The notes under the pieces were generated by a model, which worked only from the letters and a program-made list of their open reading frames with translations, had not been told where the DNA came from and searched no databases. Position numbers and translations under genes: made by a program. From assembly GCA_037783545.1 (NCBI GenBank), contig JBBELK010001438.1:1-64000 (forward strand): a stretch of 64,000 nucleotides of DNA, in the 5' to 3' direction. Positions 1 to 11,352 of this stretch are shown here, piece by piece (the stretch's first letter is position 1; the number at the start of each line of letters is the position of its first letter). The stretch is from Henricia sp. BOLD:AAB3569. Its lineage: Eukaryota > Echinodermata > Asteroidea > Spinulosida > Echinasteridae.

Positions 1-604
1 AAAAAACAGGGTTGAGGCTTCCTGACTGCTCTCACGCAAACCGTGGCTGTCTGTACACACCTCTTGGGGTACTCCTGAGTTGTGCGCATGCTCAGTCATT
101 CGGACTGTCGTTAACGCACCGCAGTTTGGCTCGGCAATTTGGTCAAAGTGTGGTCCAAACGTCGGCAAATTTGGAGGTCGAAAAATGTTCCGACGAACTT
201 CAAATTTTGCATGCCCTAAACTCTCTATATTGCGCACTTGTCATAAAAAATTGACAGACTTTCGCCGGGAAATGGCAGAGAAATTTCAAAGTTTAGAAAA
301 AACTGGGTTGAGGCTTCCTGACTGCTCTCACGCAAACCGTGGCTGTCTGTACACACCTCTTTGGGGTACTCCTGAGTTGTGCGCATGCTCAGTCATTCGG
401 ACTGTCGTTAACGCACCGCAGTTTGGCTCGGCAATTTGGTCAAAGTGTGGTCCAAACGTCGGCAAATTTGGAGGTCGAAAAATGTTCCGACGAACTTCAA
501 ATTTTGCATGCCCTAAACTCTCTATATTGCGCACTTGTCATAAAAAATTGACAGACTTTCGCCGGGAAATGGCAGAGAAATTTCAAAGTTTAGAAAAAAC
601 TGGG

Positions 605-807
605 TTGAGGCTGTCTGACTGCTCTCACGCAAACCGTGGCTGTCTGTACACACCTCTTTGGGGTACTCCTGAGTTGTGCGCATGCTCAGTCATTCGGACT
701 GTCGTTAACGCACCGCAGTTTGGCTCGGCAATTTGGTCAAAGTGTGGTCCAAACGTCGGCAAATTTGGGAAATGGCAGAGAAATTTCAAAGTTTAGAAAA
801 AACTGGG
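605..807 (+). repeat. Deleted monomer, 203 bp
   Basis: This monomer jumps from CAAATTTGG to GAAATGGCAG near 769, losing 94 bp (monomer positions of about 165-258) at a GG shared by both edges. The loss is not a multiple of three. The same monomer also carries GAGGCTGTCTGAC in place of GAGGCTTCCTGAC. Confidence 0.95.
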
Positions 808-3800
808 TTGAGGCTTCCTGACTGCTCTCACGCAAACCGTGGCTGTCTGTACACACCTCTTTGGAGTACTCCTGAGTTGTGCGCATGCTCAGTCATTCGG
901 ACTGTCGTTAACGCACCGCAGTTTGGCTCGGCAATTTGGTCAAAGTGTGGTCCAAACGTCGGCAAATTTGGAGGTCGAAAAATGTTCCGACGAACTTCAA
1001 ATTTTGCATGCCCTAAACTCTCTATATTGCGCACTTGTCATAAAAAAATTACAGACTTTCGCCGGGAAATGGCAGAGAAATTTCAAAGTTTAGAAAAAAA
1101 ACTGGGTTGAGGCTTCCTGACTGCTCTCACGCAAACCGTGGCTGTCTGTACACACCTCTTTGGGGTACTCCTGAGTTGTGCGCATGCTCAGTCATTCGGA
1201 CTGTCGTTAACGCACCGCAGTTTGGCTCGGCAATTTGGTCAAAGTGTGGTCCAAACGTCGGCAAATTTGGAGGTCGAAAAATGTTCCGACGAACTTCAAA
1301 TTTTGCATGCCCTAAACTCTCTATATTGCGCACTTGTCATAAAAAATTGACAGACTTTCGCCGGGAAATGGCAGAGAAATTTCAAAGTTTAGAAAAAACT
1401 GGGTTGAGGCTTCCTGACTGCTCTCACGCAAACCGTGGCTGTCTGTACACACCTCTTTGGGGTACTCCTGAGTTGTGCGCATGCTCAGTCATTCGGACTG
1501 TCGTTAACGCACCGCAGTTTGGCTCGGCAATTTGGTCAAAGTGTGGTCCAAACGTCGGCAAATTTGGAGGTCGAAAAATGTTCCGACGAACTTCAAATTT
1601 TGCATGCCCTAAACTCTCTATATTGCGCACTTGTCATAAAAAATTGACAGACTTTCGCCGGGAAATGGCAGAGAAATTTCAAAGTTTAGAAAAAACTGGG
1701 TTGAGGCTTCCTGACTGCTCTCACGCAAACCGTGGCTGTCTGTACACACCTCTTTGGGGTACTCCTGAGTTGTGCGCATGCTCAGTCATTCGGACTGTCG
1801 TTAACGCACCGCAGTTTGGCTCGGCAATTTGGTCAAAGTGTGGTCCAAACGTCGGCAAATTTGGAGGTCGAAAAATGTTCCGACGAACTTCAAATTTTGC
1901 ATGCCCTAAACTCTCTATATTGCGCACTTGTTATAAAAAATTGACAGACTTTCGCCGGGAAATGGCAGAGAAATTTCAAAGTTTAGAAAAAACTGGGTTG
2001 AGGCTTCCTGACTGCTCTCACGCAAACCGTGGCTGTCTGTACACACATCTTTGGGGTACTCCTGAGTTGTGCGCATGCTCAGTCATTCGGACTGTCGTTA
2101 ACGCACCGCAGTTTGGTTCGGCAATTTGGTCAAAGTGTGGTCCAAACGTCGGCAAATTTGGAGGTCGAAAAATGTTCCGACGAACTTCAAATTTTGCATG
2201 CCCTAAACTCTCTATATTGCGCACTTGTCATAACAAATTGACAGACTTTCGCCGGGAAATGGCAGAGAAATTTCAAAGTTTAGAAAAAACTGGGTTGAGG
2301 CTTCCTGACTGCTCTCACGCAAACCGTGGCTGTCTGTACACACCTCTTTGGGGTACTCCTGAGTTGTGCGCATGCTCAGTCATTCGGACTGTCGTTAACG
2401 CACCGCAGTTTGGCTCGGCAATTTGGTCAAAGTGTGGTCCAAACGTCGGCAAATTTGGAGGTCGAAAAATGTTCCGACGAACTTCAAATTTTGCATGCCC
2501 TAAACTCTCTATATTGCGCACTTGTCATAACAAATTGACAGACTTTCGCCGGGAAATGGCAGAGAAATTTCAAAGTTTAGAAACAACTGGGTTGAGGCTT
2601 CCTGACTGCTCTCACGCAAACTGTGGCTGTCTGTACACACCTCTTTGGGGTACTCCTGAGTTGTGCGCATGCTCAGTCATTCGGACTGTCGTTAACGCAC
2701 CGCAGTTTGGCTCGGCAATTTGGTCAAAGTGTGGTCCAAACGTCGGCAAATTTGGAGGTCGAAAAATGTTCCGACGAACTTCAAATTTTGCATGCCCTAA
2801 ACTCTCTATATTGCGCACTTGTCATAAAAAATTGACAGACTTTCGCCGGGAAATGGCAGAGAAATTTCAAAGTTTAGAAAAAACTGGGTTGAGGCTTCCT
2901 GACTGCTCTCACGCAAACCGTGGCTGTCTGTACACACCTCTTTGGGGTACTCCTGAGTTGTGCGCATGCTCAGTCATTCGGACTGTCGTTAACGCACCGC
3001 AGTTTGGCTCGGCAATTTGGTCAAAGTGTGGTCCAAACGTCGGCAAATTTGGAGGTCGAAAAATGTTCCGACGAACTTCAAATTTTGCATGCCCTAAACT
3101 CTCTATATTGCGCACTTGTCATAAAAAATTTACAGACTTTCGCCGGGAAATGGCAGAGAAATTTCAAAGTTTAGAAAAAACTGGGTTGAGGCTTCCTGAC
3201 TGCTCTCACGCAAACCGTGGCTGTCTGTACACACCTCTTTGGGGTACTCCTGAGTTGTGCGCATGCTCAGTCATTCGGACTGTCGTTAACGCACCGCAGT
3301 TTGGCTCGGCAATTTGGTCAAAGTGTGGTCCAAACGTCGGCAAATTTGGAGGTCGAAAAATGTTCCGACGAACTTCAAATTTTGCATGCCCTAAACTCTC
3401 TATATTGCGCACTTGTCATAAAACATTGACAGACTTTCGCCGGGAAATGGCAGAGAAATTTCAAAGTTTAGAAAAAACTGGGTTGAGGCTTCCTGACTGC
3501 TCTCACGCAAACCGTGGCTGTCTGTACACACCTCTTTGGGGTACTCCTGAGTTGTGCGCATGCTCAGTCATTCGGACTGTCGTTAACGCACCGCAGTTTG
3601 GCTCGGCAATTTGGTCAAAGTGTGGTCCAAACGTCGGCAAATTTGGAGGTCGAAAAATGTTCCGACGAACTTCAAATTTTGCATGCCCTAAACTCTCTAT
3701 ATTGCGCACTTGTCATAAAAAATTGACAGACTTTCGCCGGGAAATGGCAGAGAAATTTCAAAGTTTAGAAAAAACTGGGTTGAGGCTTCCTGACTGCTCT

Positions 3801-6192
3801 CACGCAAACCGTGGCTGTCTGTACACACCTCTTTGGGGTACTCCTGAGTTGTGCGCATGCTCAGTCATTCGGACTGTCGTTAACGCACCGCAGTTTGGCT
3901 CGGCAATTTGGTCAAAGTGTGGTCCAAACGTCGGCAAATTTGGAGGTCGAAAAATGTTCCGACGAACTTCAAATTTTGCATGCCCTAAACTCTCTATATT
4001 GCGCACTTGTCATAAAAAATTGACAGACTTTCGCCGGGAAATGGCAGAGAAATTTCAAAGTTTAGAAAAAACTGGGTTGAGGCTTCCTGACTGCCCTCAC
4101 GCAAACCGTGGCTGTATGTACACACCTCTTTGGGGTACTCCTGAGTTGTGCGCATGCTCAGTCATTCGGACTGTCGTTAACGCACCGCAGTTTGGCTCGG
4201 CAATTTGGTCAAAGTGTGGTCCAAACGTCGGCAAATTTGGAGGTCGAAAAATGTTCCGACGAACTTCAAATTTTGCATGCCCTAAACTCTCTATATTGCG
4301 CACTTGTCATACAAAATTGACAGCCTTTCGCCGGGAAATGGCAGAGAAATTTCAAAGTTTAGAAAAAACTGGGTTGAGGCTTCCTGACTGCTCTCACGCA
4401 AACCGTGGCTGTCTGTACACACCTCTTTGGGGTACTCCTGAGTTGTGCGCATGCTCAGTCATTCGGACTGTCGTTAACGCACCGCAGTTTGGCTCGGCAA
4501 TTTGGTCAAAGTGTGGTCCAAACGTCGGCAAATTTGGAGGTCGAAAAATGTTCCGACGAACTTCAAATTTTGCATGCCCTAAACTCTCTATATTGCGCAC
4601 TTGTCATAAAAAATTGACAGACTTTCGCCGGGAAATGGCAGAGAAATTATAAAGTTTAGAAAAAACTGGGTTGAGGCTTCCTGACTGCTCTCACGCAAAC
4701 CGTGGCTGTCTGTACACACCTCTTTGGGGTACTCCTGAGTTGTGCGCATGCTCAGTCATTCGGACTGTCGTTAACGCACCGCAGTTTGGCTCGGCAATTT
4801 GGTCAAAGTGTGGTCCAAACGTCGGCAAATTTGGAGGTCGAAAAATGTTCCGACGAACTTCAAATTTTGCATGCCCTAAACTCTCTATATTGCGCACTTG
4901 TCATAAAAAATTGACAGACTTTCGCCGGGAAATGGCAGAGAAATTTCAAAGTTTAGAAAAAACTGGGTTGAGGCTTCCTGACTGCTCTCACGCAAACCGT
5001 GGCTGTCTGTACAAACCTCTTTGGGGTACTCCTGAGTTGTGCGCATGCTCAGTCATTCGGACTGTCGTTAACGCACCGCAGTTTGGCTCGGCAATTTGGT
5101 CAAAGTGTGGTCCAAACGTCGGCAAATTTGGAGGTCGAAAAATGTTCCGACGAACTTCAAATTTTGCATGCCCTAAACTCTCTATATTGCGCACTTGTCA
5201 TAACAAATTGACAGACTTTCGCCGGGAAATGGCAGAGAAATTTCAAAGTTTAGAAAAAACTGGGTTGAGGCTTCCTGACTGCTCTCACGCAAACCGTGGC
5301 TGTCTGTACACACCTCTTTGGGGTACTCCTGAGTTGTGCGCATGCTCAGTCATTCGGACTGTCGTTAACGCACCGCAGTTTGGCTCGGCAATTTGGTCAA
5401 AGTGTGGTCCAAACGTCGGCAAATTTGGAGGTCGAAAAATGTTCCGACGAACTTCAGATTTTGCATGCCCTAAACTCTCTATATTGCGCACTTGTCATAA
5501 AAAATTGACAGACTTTCGCCGGGAAATGGCAGAGACATTTCAAAGTTTAGAAAAAACTGGGTTGAGGCTTCCTGACTGCTCTCACGCAAACCGTGGCTGT
5601 CTGTACACACCTCTTTGGGGTACTCCTGAGTTGTGCGCATGCTCAGTCATTCGGACTGTCGTTAACGCACCGCAGTTTGGCTCGGCAATTTGGTCAAAGT
5701 GTGGTCCAAACGTCGGCAAATTTGGAGGTCGAAAAATGTTCCGACGAACTTCAAATTTTGCATGCCCTAAACTCTCTATATTGCGCACTTGTCATAAAAA
5801 ATTGACAGACTTTCGCCGGGAAATGGCAGAGAAATTTCAAAGTTTAGAAAAAACTGGGTTGAGGCTTCCTGACTGCTCTCACGCAAACCGTGGCTGTCTG
5901 TACACATCTCTTTGGGGTACTCCTGAGTTGTGCGCATGCTCAGTCATTCGGACTGTCGTTAACGCACCGCAGTTTGGCTCGGCAATTTGGTCAAAGTGTG
6001 GTCCAAACGTCGGCAAATTTGGAGGTCGAAAAATGTTCCGACGAACTTCAAATTTTGCATGCCCTAAACTCTCTATATTGCGCACTTGTCATAAACAATT
6101 GACAGACTTTCGCCGGGAAATGGCAGAGAAATTTCAAAGTTTAGAAAAAACTGGGTTGAGGCTTCCTGACTGCTCTCACGCAAACCGTGGCT

Positions 6193-6244
6193 GTCTGTAC
6201 ACACCTCTTTGGGGTACTGTCTGTACACACCTCTTTGGGGTACT
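6193..6244 (+). repeat. 26-bp tandem duplication inside a monomer, copy 1
   Basis: The stretch beginning GTCTGTACAC and ending GGGGTACT is present twice in direct tandem (6193-6218 and 6219-6244), where ordinary monomers have it once. It corresponds to monomer positions of about 37-62. It is a unique marker for tracing exchange because the same event appears at only two other places. Confidence 0.95.
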
Positions 6245-7705
6245 CCTGAGTTGTGCGCATGCTCAGTCATTCGGACTGTCGTTAACGCACCGCAGTTTGG
6301 CTCGGCAATTTGGTCAAAGTGTGGTCCAAACGTCGGCGAATTTGGAGGTCGAAAAATGTTCCGACGAACTTCAAATTTTGCATGCCCTAAACTCTCTATA
6401 TTGCGCACTTGTCATAAAAAAAATTGACAGACTTTCGACGGGAAATGGCAGAGAAATTTCAAAGTTTAGAAAAAACTGGGTTGAGGCTTCCTGACTGCTC
6501 TCACGCAAACGGTGGCTGTCTGTACACACCTCTTTGGGGAACTCCTGAGTTGTGCGCATGCTCAGTCATTCGGACTGTCGTTAACGCACCGCAGTTTGGC
6601 TCGGCAATTTGGTCAAAGTGTGGTCCAAACGTCGGCAAATTTGGAGGTCGAAAAATGTTCCGACGAACTTCAAATTTTGCATGCCCTAAACTCTCTATAT
6701 TGCGCACTTGTCATAAAAAATTGACAGACTTTCGCCGGGAAATGGCAGAGAAATTTCAAAGTTTAGAAAAAACTGGGTTGAGGCTTCCTGACTGCTCTCA
6801 CGCAAACCGTGGCTGTCTGTACACACCTCTTTGGGGTACTCCTGAGTTGTGCGCATGCTCAGTCATTCGGACTGTCGTTAACGCACCGCAGTTTGGCTCG
6901 GCAATTTGGTCAAAGTGTGGTCCAAACGTCGGCAAATTTGGAGGTCGAAAAATGTTCCGACGAACTTCAGATTTTGCATGCCCTAAACTCTCTATATTGC
7001 GCACTTGTCATAAAAAATTGACAGACTTTCGCCGGGAAATGGCAGAGACATTTCAAAGTTTAGAAAAAACTGGGTTGAGGCTTCCTGACTGCTCTCACGC
7101 AAACCGTGGCTGTCTGTACACACCTCTTTGGGGTACTCCTGAGTTGTGCGCATGCTCAGTCATTCGGACTGTCGTTAACGCACCGCAGTTTGGCTCGGCA
7201 ATTTGGTCAAAGTGTGGTCCAAACGTCGGCAAATTTGAAGGTCGAAAAATGTTCCGACGAACTTCAAATTTTGCATGCCCTAAACTCTCTATATTGCGCA
7301 CTTGTCATAAAAAATTGACAGACTTTCGCCGGGAAATGGCAGAGAAATTTCAAAGTTTAGAAAAAACTGGGTTGAGGCTTCCTGACTGCTCTCACGCAAA
7401 CCGTGGCTGTCTGTACAAACCTCTTTGGGGTACTCCTGAGTTGTGCGCATGCTCAGTCATTCGGACTGTCGTTAACGCACCGCAGTTTGGCTCGGCAATT
7501 TGGTCAAAGTGTGGTCCAAACGTCGGCAAATTTGGAGGTCGAAAAATGTTCCGACGAACTTCAAATTTTGCATGCCCTAAACTCTCTATATTGCGCACTT
7601 GTCATAAACAATTGACAGACTTTCGCCGGGAAATGGCAGAGAAATTTCAAAGTTTAGAAAAAACTGGGTTGAGGCTTCCTGACTGCTCTCACGCAAACCG
7701 TGGCT

Positions 7706-7757
7706 GTCTGTACACACCTCTTTGGGGTACTGTCTGTACACACCTCTTTGGGGTACT
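7706..7757 (+). repeat. 26-bp tandem duplication inside a monomer, copy 2
   Basis: This is identical to the duplication at 6193-6244 and lies 1513 bp downstream in the same context. Its host monomer also lacks two bases in the CTCTCTATATT stretch (7911), a change not seen in the other two copies. Confidence 0.95.
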
Positions 7758-10700
7758 CCTGAGTTGTGCGCATGCTCAGTCATTCGGACTGTCGTTAACG
7801 CACCGCAGTTTGGCTCGGCAATTTGGTCAAAGTGTGGTCCAAACGTCGGCGAATTTGGAGGTCGAAAAATGTTCCGACGAACTTCAAATTTTGCATGCCC
7901 TAAACTTCTATATTGCGCACTTGTCATAAAAAAATTGACAGACTTTCGACGGGAAATGGCAGAGAAATTTCAAAGTTTAGAAAAAACTGGGTTGAGGCTT
8001 CCTGACTGCTCTCACGCAAACGGTGGCTGTCTGTACACACCTATTTGGGGAACTCCTGAGTTGTGCGCATGCTGAGTCATTCGGACTGTCGTTAACGCAC
8101 CGCAGTTTGGCTCGGCAATTTGGTCAAAGTGTGGTCCAAACGTCGGCAAATTTGGAGGTCGAAAAATGTTCCGACGAACTTCAAATTTTGCATGCCCTAA
8201 ACTCTCTATATTGCGCACTTGTCATAACAAATTGACAGACTTTCGCCGGGAAATGGCAGAGAAATTTCAAAGTTTAGAAAAAACTGGGTTGAGGCTTCCT
8301 GACTGCTCTCACTCAAACCGTGGCTGTCTGTACACACCTCTTTGGGGTACTCCTGAGTTGTGCGCACGCTCAGTCATTCGGACTGTCGTTAACGCACCGC
8401 AGTTTGGCTCGGCAATTTGGTCAAAGTGTGGTCCAAACGTCGGCAAATTTGGAGGTCGAAAAATTTTCCGACGAACTTCAAATTTTGCATGCCCTAAACT
8501 CTCTATATTGCGCACTTGTCATAAAAAATTGACAGACTTTCGCCGGGAAATGGCAGAGAAATATCAAAGTTTAGAAAAAACTGGGTTGAGGCTTCCTGAC
8601 TGCTCTCACGCAAACCGTGGCTGTCTGTACACACCTCTTTGGGGTACTCCTGAGTTGTGCGCATGCTCAGTCATTCGGACTGTCGTTAACGCACCGCAGT
8701 TTGGCTCGGCAATTTGGTCAAAGTGTGGTCCAAACGTCGGCAAATTTGGAGGTCGAAAAATGTTCCGACGAACTTCAAATTTTGCATGCCCTAAACTCTC
8801 TATATTGCGCACTTGTCATAAAAAATTGACAGACTTTCGCCGGGAAATGGCAGAGAAATTTCAAAGTTTAGAAAAAAACTGGGTTGAGGCTTCCTGACTG
8901 CTCTCACGCAAACCGTGGCTGTCTGTACACACCTCTTTGGGGTACTCCTGAGTTGTGCGCATGCTCAGTCATTCGGACTGTCGTTAACGCACCGCAGTTT
9001 GGCTCGGCAATTTGGTCAAAGTGTGGTCCAAACGTCGGCAAATTTGGAGGTCGAAAAATGTTCCGACGAACTTCAAATTTTGCATGCCCTAAACTCTCTA
9101 TATTGCGCACTTGTCATAAAAAATTGACAGACTTTCGCCGGGAAATGGCAGAGAAATTTCAAAGTTTAGAAAAAAACTGGGTTGAGGCTTCCTGACTGCT
9201 CTCACGCAAACCGTGGCTGTCTGTACACACCTCTTTGGGGTACTCCTGAGTTGTGCGCATGCTCAGTCATTCGGACTGTCGTTAACGCACCGCAGTTTGG
9301 CTCGGCAATTTGGTCAAAGTGTGGTCCAAACGTCGGCAAATTTGGAGGTCGAAAAATGTTCCGACGAACTTCAAATTTTGCATGCCCTAAACTCTCTATA
9401 TTGCGCACTTGTCATAAAAAATTGACAGACTTTCGCCGGGAAATGGCAGAGAAATATCAAAGTTTAGAAAAAACTGGGTTGAGGCTTCCTGACTGCTCTC
9501 ACGCAAACCGTGGCTGTCTGTACACACCTCTTTGGGGTACTCCTGAGTTGTGCGCATGCTCAGTCATTCGGACTGTCGTTAACGCACCGCAGTTTGGCTC
9601 GGCAATTTGGTCAAAGTGTGGTCCAAACGTCGGCAAATTTGGAGGTCGAAAAATGTTCCGACGAACTTCAAATTTTGCATGCCCTAAACTCTCTATATTG
9701 CGCACTTGTCATAAAAAATTGACAGACTTTCGCCGGGAAATGGCAGAGAAATTTCAAAGTTTAGAAAAAAACTGGGTTGAGGCTTCCTGACTGCTCTCAC
9801 GCAAACCGTGGCTGTCTGTACACACCTCTTTGGGGTACTCCTGAGTTGTGCGCATGCTCAGTCATTCGGACTGTCGTTAACGCACCGCAGTTTGGCTCGG
9901 CAATTTGGTCAAAGTGTGGTCCAAACGTCGGCAAATTTGGAGGTCGAAAAATGTTCCGACGAACTTCAAATTTTGCATGCCCTAAACTCTCTATATTGCG
10001 CACTTGTCATAAAAAATTGACAGACTTTCGCCGGGAAATGGCATAGAAATTTCAAAGTTTAGAAAAAACTGGGTTGAGGCTTCCTGACTGCTCTCACGCA
10101 AACCGTGGCTGTCTGTACACACCTCTTTGGGGTACTCCTGAGTTGTGCGCATGCTCAGTCATTCGGACTGTCGTTAACGCACCGCAGTTTGGCTCGGCAA
10201 TTTGGTCAAAGTGTGGTCCAAACGTCGGCAAATTTGGAGGTCGAAAAATGTTCCGACGAACTTCAAATTTTGCATGCCCTAAACTCTCTATATTGCGCAC
10301 TTGTCATAAAAAATTGACAGACTTTCGCCGGGAAATGGCAGAGAAATTTCAAAGTTTAGAAAAAAACTGGGTTGAGGCTTCCTGACTGCTCTCACGCAAA
10401 CCGTGGCTGTCTGTACACACCTCTTTGGGGTACTCCTGAGTTGTGCGCAAGCTCAGTCATTCGGACTGTCGTTAACGCACCGCAGTTTGGCTCGGCAATT
10501 TGGTCAAAGTGTGGTCCAAACGTCGGCAAATTTGGAGGTCGAAAATTGTTCCGACGAACTTCAAATTTTGCATGCCCTAAACTCTCTATATTGCGCACTT
10601 GTCATAAAAAATTGACAGACTTTCGCCGGGAAATGGCAGAGAAATTTCAAAGTTTAGAAAAAACTGGGTTGAGGCTTCCTGACTGCTCTCACGCAAACCG

Positions 10701-11300
10701 TGGCTGTCTGTACACACCTCTTTGGGGTACTCCTGAGTTGTGCACATGCTCAGTCATTCGGACTGTCGTTAACGCACCGCAGTTTGGCTCGGCAATTTGG
10801 TCAAAGTGTGGTCCAAACGTCGGCAAATTTGGAGGTCGAAAAATGTTCCGACGAACTTCAAATTTTGCATGCCCTAAACTCTCTATATTGCGCACTTGTC
10901 ATAACAAAATTACAGACTTTCGCCGGGAAATGGCAGAGAAATTTCAAAGTTTAGAAAAAAACTGGGTTGAGGCTTCCTGACTGCTCTCACGCAAACCGTG
11001 GCTGTCTGTACACACCTCTTTGGGGTACTCCTGAGTTGTGCGCATGCTCAGTCATTCGGACTGTCGTTAACGCACCGCAGTTTGGCTCGGCAATTTGGTC
11101 AAAGTGTGGTCTAAACGTCGGCAAATTTGGAGGTCGAAAAATGTTCCGACGAACTTCAAATTTTGCATGCCCTAAACTCTCTATATTGCGCACTTGTCAT
11201 AAACAATTGACAGACTTTCGCCGGGAAATGGCAGAGAAATTTCAAAGTTTAGAAAAAACTGGGTTGAGGCTTCCTGACTGCTCTCACGCAAACCGTGGCT

Positions 11301-11352
11301 GTCTGTACACACCTCTTTGGGGTACTGTCTGTACACACCTCTTTGGGGTACT
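11301..11352 (+). repeat. 26-bp tandem duplication inside a monomer, copy 3
   Basis: This is the same 26-bp duplication 3595 bp after copy 2, again followed by AAAAAAAATTGAC, GACGGGAAATGG, CGCAAACGGTGG and CCTATTTGGGGAAC. It marks a second, longer-range duplication of about 12 monomers. Confidence 0.95.

Larger units (their letters stand above)
5270..7928 (+). repeat. Higher-order repeat of 1513 bp (five monomers plus 28 bp)
   Basis: TTCAGATTTT (5455, 6968), GAGACATTTC (5533, 7046), ATAAACAATTG (6091, 7604) and a monomer with a 26-bp internal duplication (6193, 7706) recur at +1513. The extra 28 bp over five monomers is that 26-bp duplication plus two extra A in CATAAAAAAAATTG. GACGGGAAATGG and CGCAAACGGTGG follow in both. 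Confidence 0.85.

Noticed and set aside
250..290. A CENP-B box in the monomer (CTTTCGCCGGGAAATGG region)
   Set aside because: The left half TTCG and a few further positions match, but the required A and the CGGG half of the core are not there.
1127..1333. A recurring 68-residue minus-strand frame and a 70-residue second forward frame in nearly every monomer
   Set aside because: They are shadows of the same repeat, appear about 200 times with identical ends, and have no start context or selection pattern.
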